NCBI GenBank assembly: GCA_016720745.1 | Contig: JADKKA010000022.1 | Span: 1 to 64,000 of the forward strand | From: Chitinophagaceae bacterium | GTDB lineage: Bacteria; Bacteroidota; Bacteroidia; Chitinophagales; Chitinophagaceae | Length of the DNA stretch: 64,000 nt | Direction: 5' to 3' | Shown: piece after piece, positions 39,077-50,518 of the stretch | How the letters are laid out: every line of letters starts with the position of its first letter | Position numbering within the stretch: the first letter of the stretch is position 1 | The notes under the pieces: generated by a model | What the model saw: only the letters and a program-made list of their open reading frames with translations | Told to the model about the DNA's origin: nothing | The model's database searches: none | Position numbers and translations under genes: made by a program

Positions 39077-42000
39077 TTGATCAAACGCAGCCTGATATTA
39101 ATATCTATTTTTCTTGTGGTGCTCTTCAGGCCATTATGTGCGCAGCAATACAGCCGCTTCAACAGCTTCAGCTACAATGTAAATGAGGGGCTGTTGCAAA
39201 GCACCATCCACGACATGGCCTTTGATAAAAATAATTGCTGGTGGTTATCCTACCCCAATGGCTTACAGCGCTTTGATGGTAAAAATTTTTTATTTGTGCC
39301 GATACAGCCCGGACTGCCTGATAATAAATTTTCCCGATTTTTCAAATGCAAAGACGGTAGTTTACTTGTCAGTCATTTGAATGGAATCAGCAGGTATGAC
39401 GATAAAGGGAATAAGTTTGCGCTGATATACGCTTATAAAGAGATCTGCACCACTTCTTCAGAATTTATCGGGGAAAATGATGGCGTTATTTATTTTTATA
39501 CCGAAGCAGCTGAAATCATTGGTATCAATGCCGGCAGTTTCAAATTACAGTCCATTTTTAAAACCGGACTGCCGGATTATAAAAAGGACTTCTCCTACAA
39601 TCCAAAGCTAAGCGACAATATCATTGGCGGTAAAGTTGCTATGATTGTCAATAAAAGGATATACACCTGAGATTTACAAAAAGGGTGAGCTGTTGTTTCA
39701 ATCGCCTGTATACCCGGATATTTCGTACTTTCTCCTAAGGCAAATCAATGAGCATGAAATTTTATTTTATACTTATAATCCAAAGGGTACATTGCAGGTA
39801 ATAAATACTGTAACAAGCCAAAAGCGACAGATTCATCTTGACGGTGAGGAGCAAACTGAAATCAGCAGGTGTGTTCTTTTTCAGTGGCAAAACAGGATGT
39901 TACTTTCCATTAACGAAAGAGTTTACGAAACGGATACATCTTTTCGTCATTTTAAATATGAAATCGTTAATTATCAAAATGAACCCCCTTCCGGAAGTGC
40001 CACCATTCAGGATATGCTGCAGGATAATTTCGGAAATCTTTTTTTAAGGACGGTTACAGGAGGGATACGTAAAATAATTGCCAGGAATTATCCTTTGAAC
40101 TATTACAGCACCGGGTCCCAGGAAAAGAACTTCATAATAGCTTTACTTGCTGATAGAGAAAGAAACAGGGTATTGGCAGGAGCCGCTACCACCGGAATAT
40201 TGATATTTGATACAACACGGCAATTGATAAAGCAGATACCAATCCCTTCAGGTACAGGCAAATCGCTGGGTCCGAATACGATTTTAAAAAATGAAAAAGG
40301 CGAGTATTTTATTTTTGCATTTCGCGCAAATGCTGTTTGGAAGTTGAGCGGGGATTTAAAAACCTTGACCCTTTTGCCGTTTATTTCCCACCTTCAGGCG
40401 GGAAGCACAGGAGTTGGATATTTCTGCAAATTGTTATACCAGGACAGGGAAAAAGCCGTCGTTTTATCTGAAACAAAATTTACCGGCTGGATTTTAATAA
40501 CAGCAAAGTTGATGTGTATCCTACAGCCAACGGGTATATCATGAGTGGCGTTTACAGCAAGCCCTATTTTGTCATTCATTATAATGATGAACTTGTTTTT
40601 CTGGATGAAAAAGATTTCAGCACTGTTAAAAGAATTCCCTTTAAGAATACAGGTGGCATCAGGTGTTACCTGAACGACAGAAAAGGAAGATTTATGCAGG
40701 TACTAACAAAGGAATTTTTGTAACAGATACCAACGGAACAATCCTGCAGCAGTTCAATAAGGAAACCGGCCTGCCCGATGAATGTATTTATGCGATGGCT
40801 TTTGATAAGGAAGGGCATATCTGGTGCAGCACTAATAAAGGAATATTTAAAATGGCAGATGGGAAGGTGCTGCAACACTTAATGAAACAGGACGGCCTTC
40901 AGGAAAATGAATTTAACACCAATGTAGTTGCCGAATCTGCCGATGGTGAATTATATTTCGGGGGTGTCAACGGATTTAATAGTTTCTTCCCATCTTCTAT
41001 CGGAGATTCAAAAGACAGTGTTCGTTTGCTGATGACGGGAGTGATGGTAAACAACGAAAAGGCAATAGCTGATACCGGCGATTGGAATATTTCAAGTATT
41101 CGTTTGCCGTATAACCGGAATGCACTTTCATTTGATTTTACGGCCATGGGGAACCATAATCCTGACCAGTACATTTATCAGTACAGAATGGATGGGGTGG
41201 ACAAACAATGGATACAGAATGATAATATGCAGACGGTGCGTTATAGTTTAGCCCTGGAAAATATACATTCAAAGTGTATGCTTCCCCGTTCGTTTGACAA
41301 AATGCCATTCCCCTGAAGTCGATAAGAATCATCATTCAGCCGCCATTCTGGAAGTCATGGTGGTTCATGACATTGCTTGCTATCGGTTTCATTGCTTTTC
41401 TTACTTATGGTATTAACCAGCGCAACAAAAGAAAATATGCCAGGAGGTTGCAGCAGTTGGAGAACGAAAGACAGATCAAATTGGAAAGGGAGCGTATTTC
41501 CAAAGACCTGCACGATAGCCTGGGGGCATATGCCAATGCCGTACTTTATAATATTGAATTACTTGAAAAAGAGAAAGCCGAACCAAAACGAAATGAGCTG
41601 ATAGGTGATCTGAAATTTGCCTCTAAAGACATCATTACTTCACTGCGGGAAACGGTCTGGGCTTTTAAAAAAGAGCAGTATACGGCTGATGAATGTCTGC
41701 TTCGTATCCGCAATTTTGTGCTGCCATTATCGAGATATTATCAGCAAATACATTTCATTATTGAAGGGGAGGCGCCGGTAGATAAAATACTGCATTATAC
41801 AAGGGCTTTGAATGTAGTCAGGATTGTTCAGGAAGCCGTTACCAATAGTATTAAACATTCCGGCGCTTCAACGATACAAATTATCTCTGCAGCGACTGCT
41901 GACAACAAATGGGACTTAACTATTCAGGATAACGGAGCGGGGTTTAGTGTAAATGAACTGAAGGAATCAGAAAAAGGGAATGGCTTACATAACATGGAAC

Positions 42001-42080
42001 ATCGTGCTGCTGAAGCAGGGTTTCAATTCAGTGTTCAGTCAGCACCACATAACGGAACAACGATAAACATAATGATATAA
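39077..42080 (+). CDS. Propeller sensor histidine kinase (two-component regulator propeller, Y_Y_Y, HisKA_3, HATPase) with about four frameshifts
   Basis: The N-terminus (RSLILISIFLVVLFRPLCAQ) is a signal peptide; as written the start is TTG 39077. Reg_prop-type blades follow (LLQSTIHDMAFDKNNCWWLS, IYAMAFDKEGHIWCSTNKGI, NVVAESADGELYFGGVNGFN), then the Y_Y_Y domain (NALSFDFTAMGNHNPDQYIY) and a membrane helix (WFMTLLAIGFIAFLTYGIN). The kinase core has the H-box ERISKDLHDSLGAYAN, N-box EAVTNSIKHSG, G1 DNGAGF and G2 GNGLHNM. Frame breaks near 39,655, 40,490, 40,690 and 41,270. Rebuilt length about 1,000 aa. It lacks the AraC domain of hybrid SusR-type sensors and instead pairs with a separate NarL regulator 1 nt downstream. 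Confidence 0.85.
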
Positions 42081-42081
42081 A

Positions 42082-42756
42082 ATGCCGATACAGGTAGCCA
42101 TAGTAGATGATAAAGCGAGTAACCGCAGTATCCTGAAGGATAAATTAATGCGTCATCCCCATTTTGATATTACACTGGTTGCCGAAAACGGAAAAGACTT
42201 TTTAGAAAAAATGCAATCCCTGCATATTGATAAAACCCCCGAGGTGGTATTAATGGATCTGGAAATGCCGGAAATGGATGGGGTGGATGCAGTCGCCGCC
42301 GGCTCTTACCTTTATCCGCTGGTTAAATTTGTAATGCTCACCATTTTTGATGATGAAGAAAAGATTTTTAAGGCCATCAAAGCCGGTGCTTTTGGATATT
42401 TGCTGAAAGATGAAAGTGGCGGAAATATCGCTGAAGTTCTGAATCAAATGCATGAGAATGGTGTAGGGCCGGTCTCACCGGGTATCGCTCATAAAATATT
42501 GCAGCTGGTGCAGCAAAATGAAGTGACGCTTCAGAAAAGCAAGCCAGTACCGGATAAGCCGATGTTTAACCTCACAGAAAGAGAACAGGAAATCTTAAAA
42601 TTACTGGTACAGGGTATGCAGTATAAGGAGATTGGTCATCAACTGGATATTAGTCCCAATACCGCTAAAAAGCATGTATTGAATATCTATAGCAAACTGC
42701 ATGTAAACAACAAGACCCAGGCCCTGGCACTGGCTTATGAGAAGGGATTGATATAA
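42082..42756 (+). CDS. NarL/FixJ-type response regulator
   Basis: 224 aa. The receiver domain has the acidic pair VDD near residue 9, phospho-acceptor Asp59 in VVLMDLEMPEMDG, Thr in MLTIFDDEE and Lys in GYLLKDES. The C-terminal LuxR-type HTH is NLTEREQEILKLLVQGM, QYKEIGHQLDISPNTAKKHV. It begins one base after the kinase stop, so it is the cognate regulator. The first S/L palindrome module starts 19 nt after its stop and may also act as its terminator. Confidence 0.92.
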   Translation: MPIQVAIVDDKASNRSILKDKLMRHPHFDITLVAENGKDFLEKMQSLHIDKTPEVVLMDLEMPEMDGVDAVAAGSYLYPLVKFVMLTIFDDEEKIFKAIKAGAFGYLLKDESGGNIAEVLNQMHENGVGPVSPGIAHKILQLVQQNEVTLQKSKPVPDKPMFNLTEREQEILKLLVQGMQYKEIGHQLDISPNTAKKHVLNIYSKLHVNNKTQALALAYEKGLI

Positions 42757-42774
42757 GCCGGTTAAATCATTCCC

Positions 42775-43387
42775 GCCCGGAGACTCCCGTATTTTTAATG
42801 GTGATTCAAACAATGTTTATTAGCACCCCGAGTCCGGAATGCCCGGAGTCCGCTATCAAAAAAATATACGGTTGATCAAAACCCGACGAAGCACTTTGAT
42901 CATCCTTACCATCGAGACTCCGGGCAGGAAGGTCTAACTTAAAGGCGCTACTTCAACACAGCCATTCCCGCCCGGAGTCTCACGTACTTTCCATGGAGAG
43001 GCAAACAATGTTTATTAGCACCCCGAGTCCGGAATGCCCGGAGTCCGCTATCAAAAAAATATACGGTTGACCAAAACCCGACGAAGCACTTTGATCATCC
43101 TTACCATCGAGACTCCGGGCAAGAAGGTCTAACTAAGAGGCGCTACTTCAACACAGCCATTCCCCCGACTTTCAAAACTGATCAGACAATGCTCATTCTT
43201 CGCCTTGTTCAGGGACTGACCATTCCGCCCGGAGTCTCCCATACGTCTCCCACACACAATTCTCATTTCTATTTCGCTCCTTGTTCCAGGGGACTCCGGG
43301 CATTATTCGCCCGGAGTCTCCCATACTTTCCATACTGATACACACATTCTCATTTCTATTTCGCTCCTTGTTCAGGGGACTCCGGGC
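42775..43387. repeat. Left mosaic of GCCCGGAGTC-bounded palindromes (S-L-S-L-S-S)
   Basis: GCCCGGAGTC and its inverse GACTCCGGGC alternate. L modules occupy 42841-42925 and 43036-43120, each exactly 85 bp and nearly identical (GACGAAGCACTTTGATCATC inside). S modules occupy 43227-43301 (75 bp) and 43309-43387 (79 bp), with TCTCATTTCTATTTCGCTCC inside. Degenerate S copies begin at 42775 and 42970. The S+L pair is tandemly repeated with a 195-bp period. The arms can fold into 10-bp stems. The same modules recur at 47836-48148. They resemble the mosaic organisation of enterobacterial BIMEs, but the sequence is unrelated to anything I know. Confidence 0.85.
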
Positions 43388-43501
43388 ATTTATAAATCAC
43401 CTGACAGGGTGAGTGGCAGATGCCTCCAATTAAGATAGATTTGGACCATGGATAGGCCATGCCTGTCCTGTAATTTACAAGCTACCACTAAACATAACCC
43501 C

Positions 43502-46500
43502 ATGCGCCGTTTTCTCCCGTTTTTTCTTTTCTGCTTTTTGTTTGCCATTACTGGTTTTTCCTCTTTGAAGCCCAGCCGCTACATACGCAGCTGAATCAAT
43601 CAAAAATTATCGGTGGCGAAGAAGAAAAGCAGGCCATCGCCGATGCCATCAATAAATTTCTGGACCCTGCCGGTATTAAAATCGGTGAGCTGAGTCTGTC
43701 TGATGGAGAAAGCGGGGGCAAGGTCGTCAGCGGGAACGTTTCTTTCTTTGGCTTTGATAATATTGCGCTGAAAGCCGAAATACAATCAACGAAAAAGATT
43801 AAGTCTATCGCGGCTACCTTCCCGGAAGCAGCCAGCATCAATGCCGATAAGCTCAGCAAATTCTTATCCGGTAAATCCCTCAGCCAATTCCTGCCCAAAT
43901 CCTTTCCATTGCAAACGGGGATTTCTTTAAAGGATTTCAATCTCAGTTTTGATGAGAAGGGTGACAGTCTCGAACAAGTCAATATCAATTTTGGCATCGG
44001 TCAATATAAGCTCGAAGGCTTTGATGGTTTTGCAATAGACGGTGTCAGTGTTGGTTTTATATTGGATAAACCAACATCACCCCAGCACAAAGCTACTGCC
44101 ACCATCAGCGGTGATGGCCGGATCGGCGCCATGCCCATCAATTTGTCGGCCAATATGTCCTCCGATCCGGATGATCTGTTATTCAGTTTCACCGCCAGCA
44201 ATATCAGTATCCCCAATCTCCTCCAGGCATTTTTAAGTGATAACCGGGCCAATAGCCTCCTCCGCTTTATACCGGCCTCCATGAAATCAAAAGAAATTTC
44301 ATCGGTAACGGCCAGTATCAATCCCACCACCAAAAATTTTCCGCCCTGGCTTCCACCAGTTTCGGGGAAGCTGAAATACAATTCACCGCTGCCACCGAAG
44401 AATCAAAATCACTGATGCTTTTGCCCTGGCACCACCGGCCGGTTTTAAATTTTCTTCGCTCTTCCACCTGGCACCAATGGATGGAATTGATCTGTCCGGC
44501 TCGGCCCTGATCATTTCCACCATGGCAGAGGATGATGCCAAATGTAATCTGGCTGCCTTAAAAGATGAAGGCGAGATCAAAGTGGAAGAAGGGGTGAACT
44601 TATTATCCAGCATCAAACTCAGTGAGGACCTGGCTAAACTGCTCAAGGTAAATGCCATCAAACTCAGGGGTACCTGCAACGAGACTTTCACCAATATGAG
44701 TATGAATGCGGCGCTGGATCTGAATATCCCCATGGGCAGCAGCGTGACGATGAAGGAAGTGGTATTTGGTCTGCGACTGGGTACCGTAAATCCCATTGAA
44801 CTCAGTCTCGGTGGCCGCATCGAAGCACAGGTAGGCAAGGACCTGCTGGGCTTTAATGCCAGTTTTTCCTTTGCTCCCGTTGATCAAAAAGATCAAGTGG
44901 AGTTTTTCATGGCCGCTCTCAGAAAAGAGAATGGAGCCATGATGAATGGTAAACTGGGGCCCGATGGAAAATCTGATCTTCCCGAATGGACCAATCCCTT
45001 TGGTATACCCGGAGTCGGTCTGCGCAAAATCGGGGGCAATGCCGGAATTGATTTTAAAAAATCCCATCCTCATCAGCTCACTCGGTTTAACCGGTGCAGC
45101 AAGATTAGGTACGGTATCTAACCGCAATAAACATATTGAAGGCGATGCCACCATTGTAGTGGATATCACCAAACCCACCAATAGTCTGATTGATATTACC
45201 ATGAAGAACATGACCATCCTGGCCATGATCGAAGCCTTTGTGGAGAATGCATCCATACAGGGACAACTGCGCACGATGCTGAATACTGGTATCGATCAGG
45301 CAAGGGTATTAGTGGTACCCGTGGATGGGATGCAGGCGTTTGGTAAGACATATAACAAGGGCGTGAGTGTAAGCGGTCAAATCTCCATTGCCGGGATCAA
45401 GGCAAATGGTGATTTCAGTATTAATGATAATGGTGTAGCTGGTGCCGGTTCCATGGATCCCATCAACTGGGGCAATGGCATTTTTTGTCCTGGGTGGAAG
45501 AACCACCGACCGGCCACAGTTTCGTTTTGCTTATACCAAGGGATCCATGCCCAGCATGTTTGTGGATGGTAAAGTGAGTCTGCTCGGTATGTCCAGTGAA
45601 ACTACATTAAACCTCGACGATAAAGGTTTTGAATTCACCACCAGTGGGAAAATTGCAGACATGTTTGAAGCCACGCTGGAAGCAAAGGGGCAAAGTCTGG
45701 GTAGCTCCGGTGGCGGCATAGCAGTAAGAGCAGTGTTGCGCAACGATATCATATCCAGATTAAATCAACTGGTCACTTCAGCCATTGATGAACAGATATC
45801 ATCTGTTAAAAACAGCATCAAAGCCAACCAGGATAAATTAAAAACGGCAACTGATAACCTGGCTGCCGTGGATAAAGAAATATTTGATGCCCGTCGTTTA
45901 GTGGCATCCGATCGCGAAGCTTTTAACATGCAAATGCTGGAAGAAAAGCAAACGGCTTTGAAAACGCAGCAGGATTTAGTAAATATGGACAATGTACTCG
46001 GTGGATTATTTGATATAAAATCGGCCGAGTTTGCCGGAGTATTCGGATTGAACAGTGAATACAAGGCCAATGTGGCATTTAATTTTACCCTGGCGAAAAA
46101 GCCATATCATTTTACGGTGGGCATTGATTTTAAAAACCTGGGAGAATCTGCCAAAACCATTGCAAAAGATATGATCACCGGGAATATTCTAAAATCGGGT
46201 TATTCCAAATCTTTTGCGGATGAATTAAAAAAACCGGTGACGGCATATCGTTTTGCAAGCGAAACAAAAAGTCTGGCCACAGCCACTAAGCCACCTGCTG
46301 TTCTTTATTCATATCTCATCAATCTCGAACCCACGATGGATGCCGATGCGGCTACAACAGAAAGACTGGGCGTGGTGCTCACCGGAAACATGGGCAGTAC
46401 TGAATTATTACCATTGACACAGTTTGGTGTTTTGCAGCCTGGTAAACGCACCACCTTCTCCGTGCAAACAGAAAAGGACCTGGGTACCTTGAATCAAATC

Positions 46501-47791
46501 CGGATACAGGCATTGAATGCCGGTATGACCGATAATTTAAAACTCAACACGGTGGCCGTACAGCCCCTGCAGGCAATGGTGCATTTTCCAGTTGTACGAA
46601 TTGTGAAATCCGGAGCGGACAAACAGCGGTGAACCTGGCGTTATCTGTTGGTAAAAAAATGAATTATAAAGTCACTTTATATGGATTGGATAAAAAGCAG
46701 GTGATGCGGGCGACAACCGTTACACTGATTGGAGTATCGGGAAAATCAGAGCCGGTCACCATCAGTCAGTATCCGAATGAACCCGATGCTTTCTGGTCCA
46801 TGAAAAGAGAGATGTCCTTGACCATACCGGATATTGGTCCCGTGCAGTCGGTCCAGTTTAACAATGGATCTGCAGATCCCTGGATTTTAAATGGTATGCA
46901 TGTGGAAAATCCGGATGGATCGTTGATGTATGGTTTCATCAATAAACCGATCACCTATAATATGCTCATGCCCCTGACGGCTCCTTCCGGATTCAGGGAC
47001 TATACAGTTGAGATCACCACAAAGAGCGGGAGTCCAACATTCGGGACAACTGAAAATGTGGAGTTGTCATTGAATGGGGGCAAACTGCAGATATCCCTGT
47101 TTCCATTAAGGGGATTATGCGGGCACCGGGCAGTCAGGTTGGCGATAATTTATTTTTGAGCGGACAAACTGTTCGCGGTGTATTTACCGGATATGATCTG
47201 GGAGAGCTGACTCATCTGAATTTATTTTCAGCTGAAAATTTCGCCGATGACTGGCAGATAGAAAAAATTCAAATATCAACTTACGATAAGGGGCAGTTAA
47301 AGACCTATGTGCTCACCAATATTTCGCTGACGCTCATGTCTCCGGGCCGTGGAGTAAGCCTGCCTTTGAAAGCAGCTGCGGCAGCGGATTGGGTGGGAAA
47401 AGAATTCAGAATGGAGAACATTGCTTTTCCATCCTATGCCCTGCATGTGGAAACGGGAACTTTGTTAGCCGGTCCGATTGGTGACGGTGCCTGGAGTGCC
47501 TTATGGCGCCTTAAAAAAGTTCCGGGTACCGATTTTTACTGGATCGAAAACAAATGGAAGACAGGCTGGAGGATGCATATGGAATCGGGACCTCTGACAG
47601 CGGCAGTCATTCCTGATGGCGCCTGGAGTGCCCACTGGATCATTCAGCCCGCACCCGGTGGCGGATATTCTATTGAAAACAGATATCGTACAGGCTCCAA
47701 AATATTTTTAAGCGGCGGAAAATTAATTGCCAGCATTCCATCGGCGGCGGATATGAGTGGGGCGGGATGGGTGATGAGGGAGCTGAAGTAG
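43502..47791 (+). CDS. Large secreted protein with PLAT-like and trefoil-like repeats (about six frameshifts)
   Basis: Start ATG 43502: MRRFLPFFLFCFLFAITGFS signal; a G lost near 43565 breaks SLEAQPLHTQLNQSKIIGGE. A long beta-rich repetitive region follows (GELSLSDGESGGKVVSGNVS, GISLKDFNLSFDEKGDSLEQ), with a coiled-coil stretch at about 45,770-46,000 (SVKNSIKANQDKLKTATDNL). Then come PLAT-like segments (YTVEITTKSGSPTFGTTENV, GYDLGELTHLNLFSAENFAD, DDWQIEKIQIST) and two trefoil-like repeats around DGAWSALWRLKKVPG and DGAWSAHWIIQPAPGG at the C-terminus. Frame breaks near 44,390, 45,070, 45,480, 46,630 and 47,110. Rebuilt length about 1,420 aa. PLAT and trefoil folds bind lipids or glycans; the function is otherwise unknown. 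Confidence 0.65.
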
Positions 47792-47835
47792 AAGTTGGAA
47801 ATACAAAGGTCGAAATTCGAAATGTTTCCGTTTCC

Positions 47836-48148
47836 GCCCGGAGTATCCTGTACTTCCCATATTGATGCAAACAATTCTCATTTGTATTACTCTCTTTTTT
47901 CCTGGGACTCCGGGCGTTCTTCGATGTTGCAGTTCCTTAATGCCCGGAGTCCGCCCTCAAAGAAATATGCACTTGCCCAAAAACTGACGAAGTTCTTCGA
48001 TCATCCTTAGACGCGAGACTCCGGGCAGGAAAGTCTATCTAACTGGCGCGATTTCAGTACACCCATTCCCGCCCGGAGTCTCCCGTACTTCCCATATTGA
48101 TACAAACAATTCTTATTTGTATTACTCTCTTTTTCCGGGGACTCGGGC
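47836..48148. repeat. Right mosaic of GCCCGGAGTC-bounded palindromes (S-L-S)
   Basis: S at 47836-47915 (80 bp), L at 47942-48026 (exactly 85 bp, as on the left side) and S at 48071-48148 (78 bp, right arm missing one C: GACTCGGGC). Internal text matches the left mosaic (GACGAAGTTCTTCGATCATC, TCATTTGTATTACTCTC). The module order mirrors part of the left array, so the 4.3-kb PLAT/trefoil gene is framed by the same repeat family. The remaining gap to 48247 is featureless. Confidence 0.85.
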
Positions 48149-48247
48149 GAAAATGTTTCCTAATCGGAGAGGTAGTTTATATTTGATTAGTCGATGATCT
48201 AAAAAAAGTTTCAGACGCTTTCTCACCGTATTACATTTAATAACCCC

Positions 48248-49054
48248 ATGCCCAAACCCCTCCATCCCATCCTCAAAGCCACCCTCTTTTGTATTGCCTT
48301 CACAGGACTCTATGTGCTGATCTATTTTATCAAGTCACCCGTATTCCAGGAATCCGAACAACTGGCCCATGCCATCATTGGAATTGTGGTGGCTTTGCTG
48401 GTTACGTGGTTATTCCTGAAATGGGACCAGAAGCGCTTCCGGGATATTGGATTGTATGGGGAAGGCATAACCATTCAATGTTTTCTGTTGGGACTGGTCA
48501 TTGGCATCGGACTTATGGGACTTATGAGCGGGGCCGTTATTTTCTTTTCCCATTTCAAAATAGAATGGAATGCAGAAAGCAACCTCCTGAAATTTTTATG
48601 GGGAACGCTTCCCTTGCTACCCCTGGCCTTTATGGAAGAGCTGGCATTCCGTGCCTATCCCCTGGAAACAATAAAAAGAAAACAGGGATCCGCACAACAA
48701 TACTGGTCATGGCCATTTTATTTGGCGCCTATCATCTCGCCAATGGGTGGACCCTCCAGAACGCCTTCCTCGGCGCTGGTGTATGGGGTATTATCTTTGG
48801 ACTGGCCGCTTACCGCAGTGGTGGTATTGCCCTGCCCACCGGTCTGCATTATGCCGTGAACATGACTACTTCGGCTTTTGGTATCAGCAGCGGTTCTTAT
48901 CATTTATGGGTACTCAAATCCGGCGATGGACAAAGCCTGGCCAATTACCAAGAGCAGTCAGCTGGAAACACTGTTGCCGCAGATTGCGTTGTTGGTTGTT
49001 GGGGTGGGGGCGATGGAGTGGTATATCAGGAGGAAACCGGTTAATCATTTCTGA
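48248..49054 (+). CDS. CPBP-family intramembrane endopeptidase, copy 2 (two frameshifts)
   Basis: The start MPKPLHPILKATLFCIAFTG aligns with copy 1 (MFKSLHPALKVTLYCIAFTG). Motifs: EELAFRAYP (first Glu pair and Arg), then, after an indel near 48,690, LFGAYHLANGWTLQNAFLGA and LPTGLHYAVNMTTSAF. A second indel near 48,955 restores the ending VGAMEWYIRRKPVNHF. Identity to copy 1 is roughly 60 percent by eye over the full length. Membrane-embedded; substrate unknown. The frame breaks look like sequencing indels because both halves stay conserved. Confidence 0.8.
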
Positions 49055-49090
49055 ATGCTTTATTGCATGTCAAATTTTAAATGAACGGAT

Positions 49091-49528
49091 ATGAGTTATA
49101 CTTACGACCTCTACACCCCCAACGACAAAGAAAACAGCTCCGGCTCCGTTACTGATAAGCAATCCCTCAGCTATACTGATTTTGAAACCATCTTCCTCAA
49201 CATGGAATGGGACAACTATCCCGCCGCTCCCACCATCACGGTTTATCCGGATAATGAGCTACCGCTTTTATGGGTAGCCTTATTTGCCACATCAGAAGAT
49301 GAAGAGAAAACCCGCATGTACATCATCGGGTACAAGCGGATGGAGGAAAAGAAGGGGTTCCTGGGTTTTGGAAAAGCCACCCTCCAGCAGAAGATGACTA
49401 TGCATTATGCGGTCGGGAATGAGGCGGTGTTGAAATTATTCCGGGAGTTCTTTAACTATGACCCGGCTGATTTTTTAAATGCGCTGATAGAATGTGATAA
49501 TGAATTTAGCAACAAAACCGGTTCTTGA
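49091..49528 (+). CDS. Hypothetical cytoplasmic protein
   Basis: 145 aa from ATG 49091 (MSYTYDLYTPNDKENSSGSV). An acidic N-terminus with DFETIFLNMEWDNYPAAPTI, a beta block ELPLLWVALFATSEDEEKTR, MYIIGYKRMEEKKGFLGFGK, and a helical end VLKLFREFFNYDPADFLNAL. No signal, helix or known motif. It resembles small alpha/beta immunity-type or effector-type proteins only in size and charge; no family is claimed. The downstream gap 49529-49710 holds nothing clear. Confidence 0.6.
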   Translation: MSYTYDLYTPNDKENSSGSVTDKQSLSYTDFETIFLNMEWDNYPAAPTITVYPDNELPLLWVALFATSEDEEKTRMYIIGYKRMEEKKGFLGFGKATLQQKMTMHYAVGNEAVLKLFREFFNYDPADFLNALIECDNEFSNKTGS

Positions 49529-49710
49529 AGTTCTTTTGGCAAGTATCAATGTTTCAGATGCAGGGAGTTGGCATATTTCGAAATCTCGCATACCCTTCCT
49601 TTAATATTACCATTTCCGCCTTTTTTTAAGGATTGTTCTTATATGGGGAAAGAATGGAGCGGATATTACATGAAAAATGAGAAGGGCATCATTTTATAAA
49701 ACGCCAATAC

Positions 49711-50349
49711 ATGGACAGATATAAAGAAACATTTGAAACATGGAACAAACTGGCTTCATTGTATCAGGACGCCTTTATGGATCTGAATATCTATAATGAA
49801 AGCTATGATTTTGTTTGTAAGGCCATCACTCCTCCCAGTGCGAAACTGTTAGAAATTGCTTGTGGGCCAGGTAACATTACAAAATATTTATTGTCAGTCC
49901 GGCCTGACTTTTCCATTTTTGGAATCGACATTGCACCCAATATGATCGAATTGGCGAAAAAGAATAACCCTGCTGCAGCATTCGCCATAATGGATATCCG
50001 GAAGATTGACGAAATCAAAACAAAATATGACGGAATAGTTTGCGGTTTTGGTTTGCCTTATTTGTCACCTGCCGGCTGTCCGAAATTTATTACAGACTGT
50101 TACAATTTGTTGAATGATGGAGGACTGCTCTATATTAGTTTTGTAGAAGGTGATGCAGGCGCATCTGACTATCAGGTGTCAGGTACAGGAGACCGGAGCT
50201 ATTTTTATTTTTATCATTTAAACGATCTTAGCGTACAGCTTGCTGAAAATAATTTTGGTGACTTTAAAATATTTAAAGTGGAATATAAAAAAGCAGACAG
50301 TAATGAATTGCATACAATCATAATTGCAAAGAAAAAAACAACCGCCTGA
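49711..50349 (+). CDS. Class I SAM-dependent methyltransferase
   Basis: 212 aa. Motif I is LLEIACGPGNITKYLL (near residues 46-61), with acidic post-I FGIDIAPNMIELAKK, motif II KYDGIVCGFGLPYL, motif III CYNLLNDGGLLYISFVEG. This is the Methyltransf_11/25 type, acting on a small molecule or protein in the cytoplasm; the acceptor is not inferable. It lies 169 nt before a short-chain dehydrogenase on the same strand, so both may belong to one small-molecule modification unit. Confidence 0.85.
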   Translation: MDRYKETFETWNKLASLYQDAFMDLNIYNESYDFVCKAITPPSAKLLEIACGPGNITKYLLSVRPDFSIFGIDIAPNMIELAKKNNPAAAFAIMDIRKIDEIKTKYDGIVCGFGLPYLSPAGCPKFITDCYNLLNDGGLLYISFVEGDAGASDYQVSGTGDRSYFYFYHLNDLSVQLAENNFGDFKIFKVEYKKADSNELHTIIIAKKKTTA

Positions 50350-50433
50350 CCACTAGTAGCCAATGGGGAGATCAGGCGATTAAAACCAATACAATGCTGC
50401 CATTGCAACCTCTTCCCGGATAAAGGGAAATGC

Positions 50434-50454
50434 GCCGGAACCCTTTCTTCCGGC
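50434..50454. terminator. Small hairpin after the methyltransferase
   Basis: GCCGGAA (50434-50440), 7-nt loop, TTCCGGC (50448-50454). No U-run follows. Possibly a weak terminator between the methyltransferase and dehydrogenase genes. Confidence 0.35.
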
Positions 50455-50518
50455 AAAATGTAATCCCCGGCAGTCATTGACAGAAGACTTTCATTACCAG
50501 TAAAAGACTAAATAGAAA

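Noticed and set aside
42775..48148. Classical insertion sequence or composite transposon around the PLAT/trefoil gene
   Set aside because: No transposase gene and no target-site duplication found; the repeats are short palindromic modules, not IS elements.
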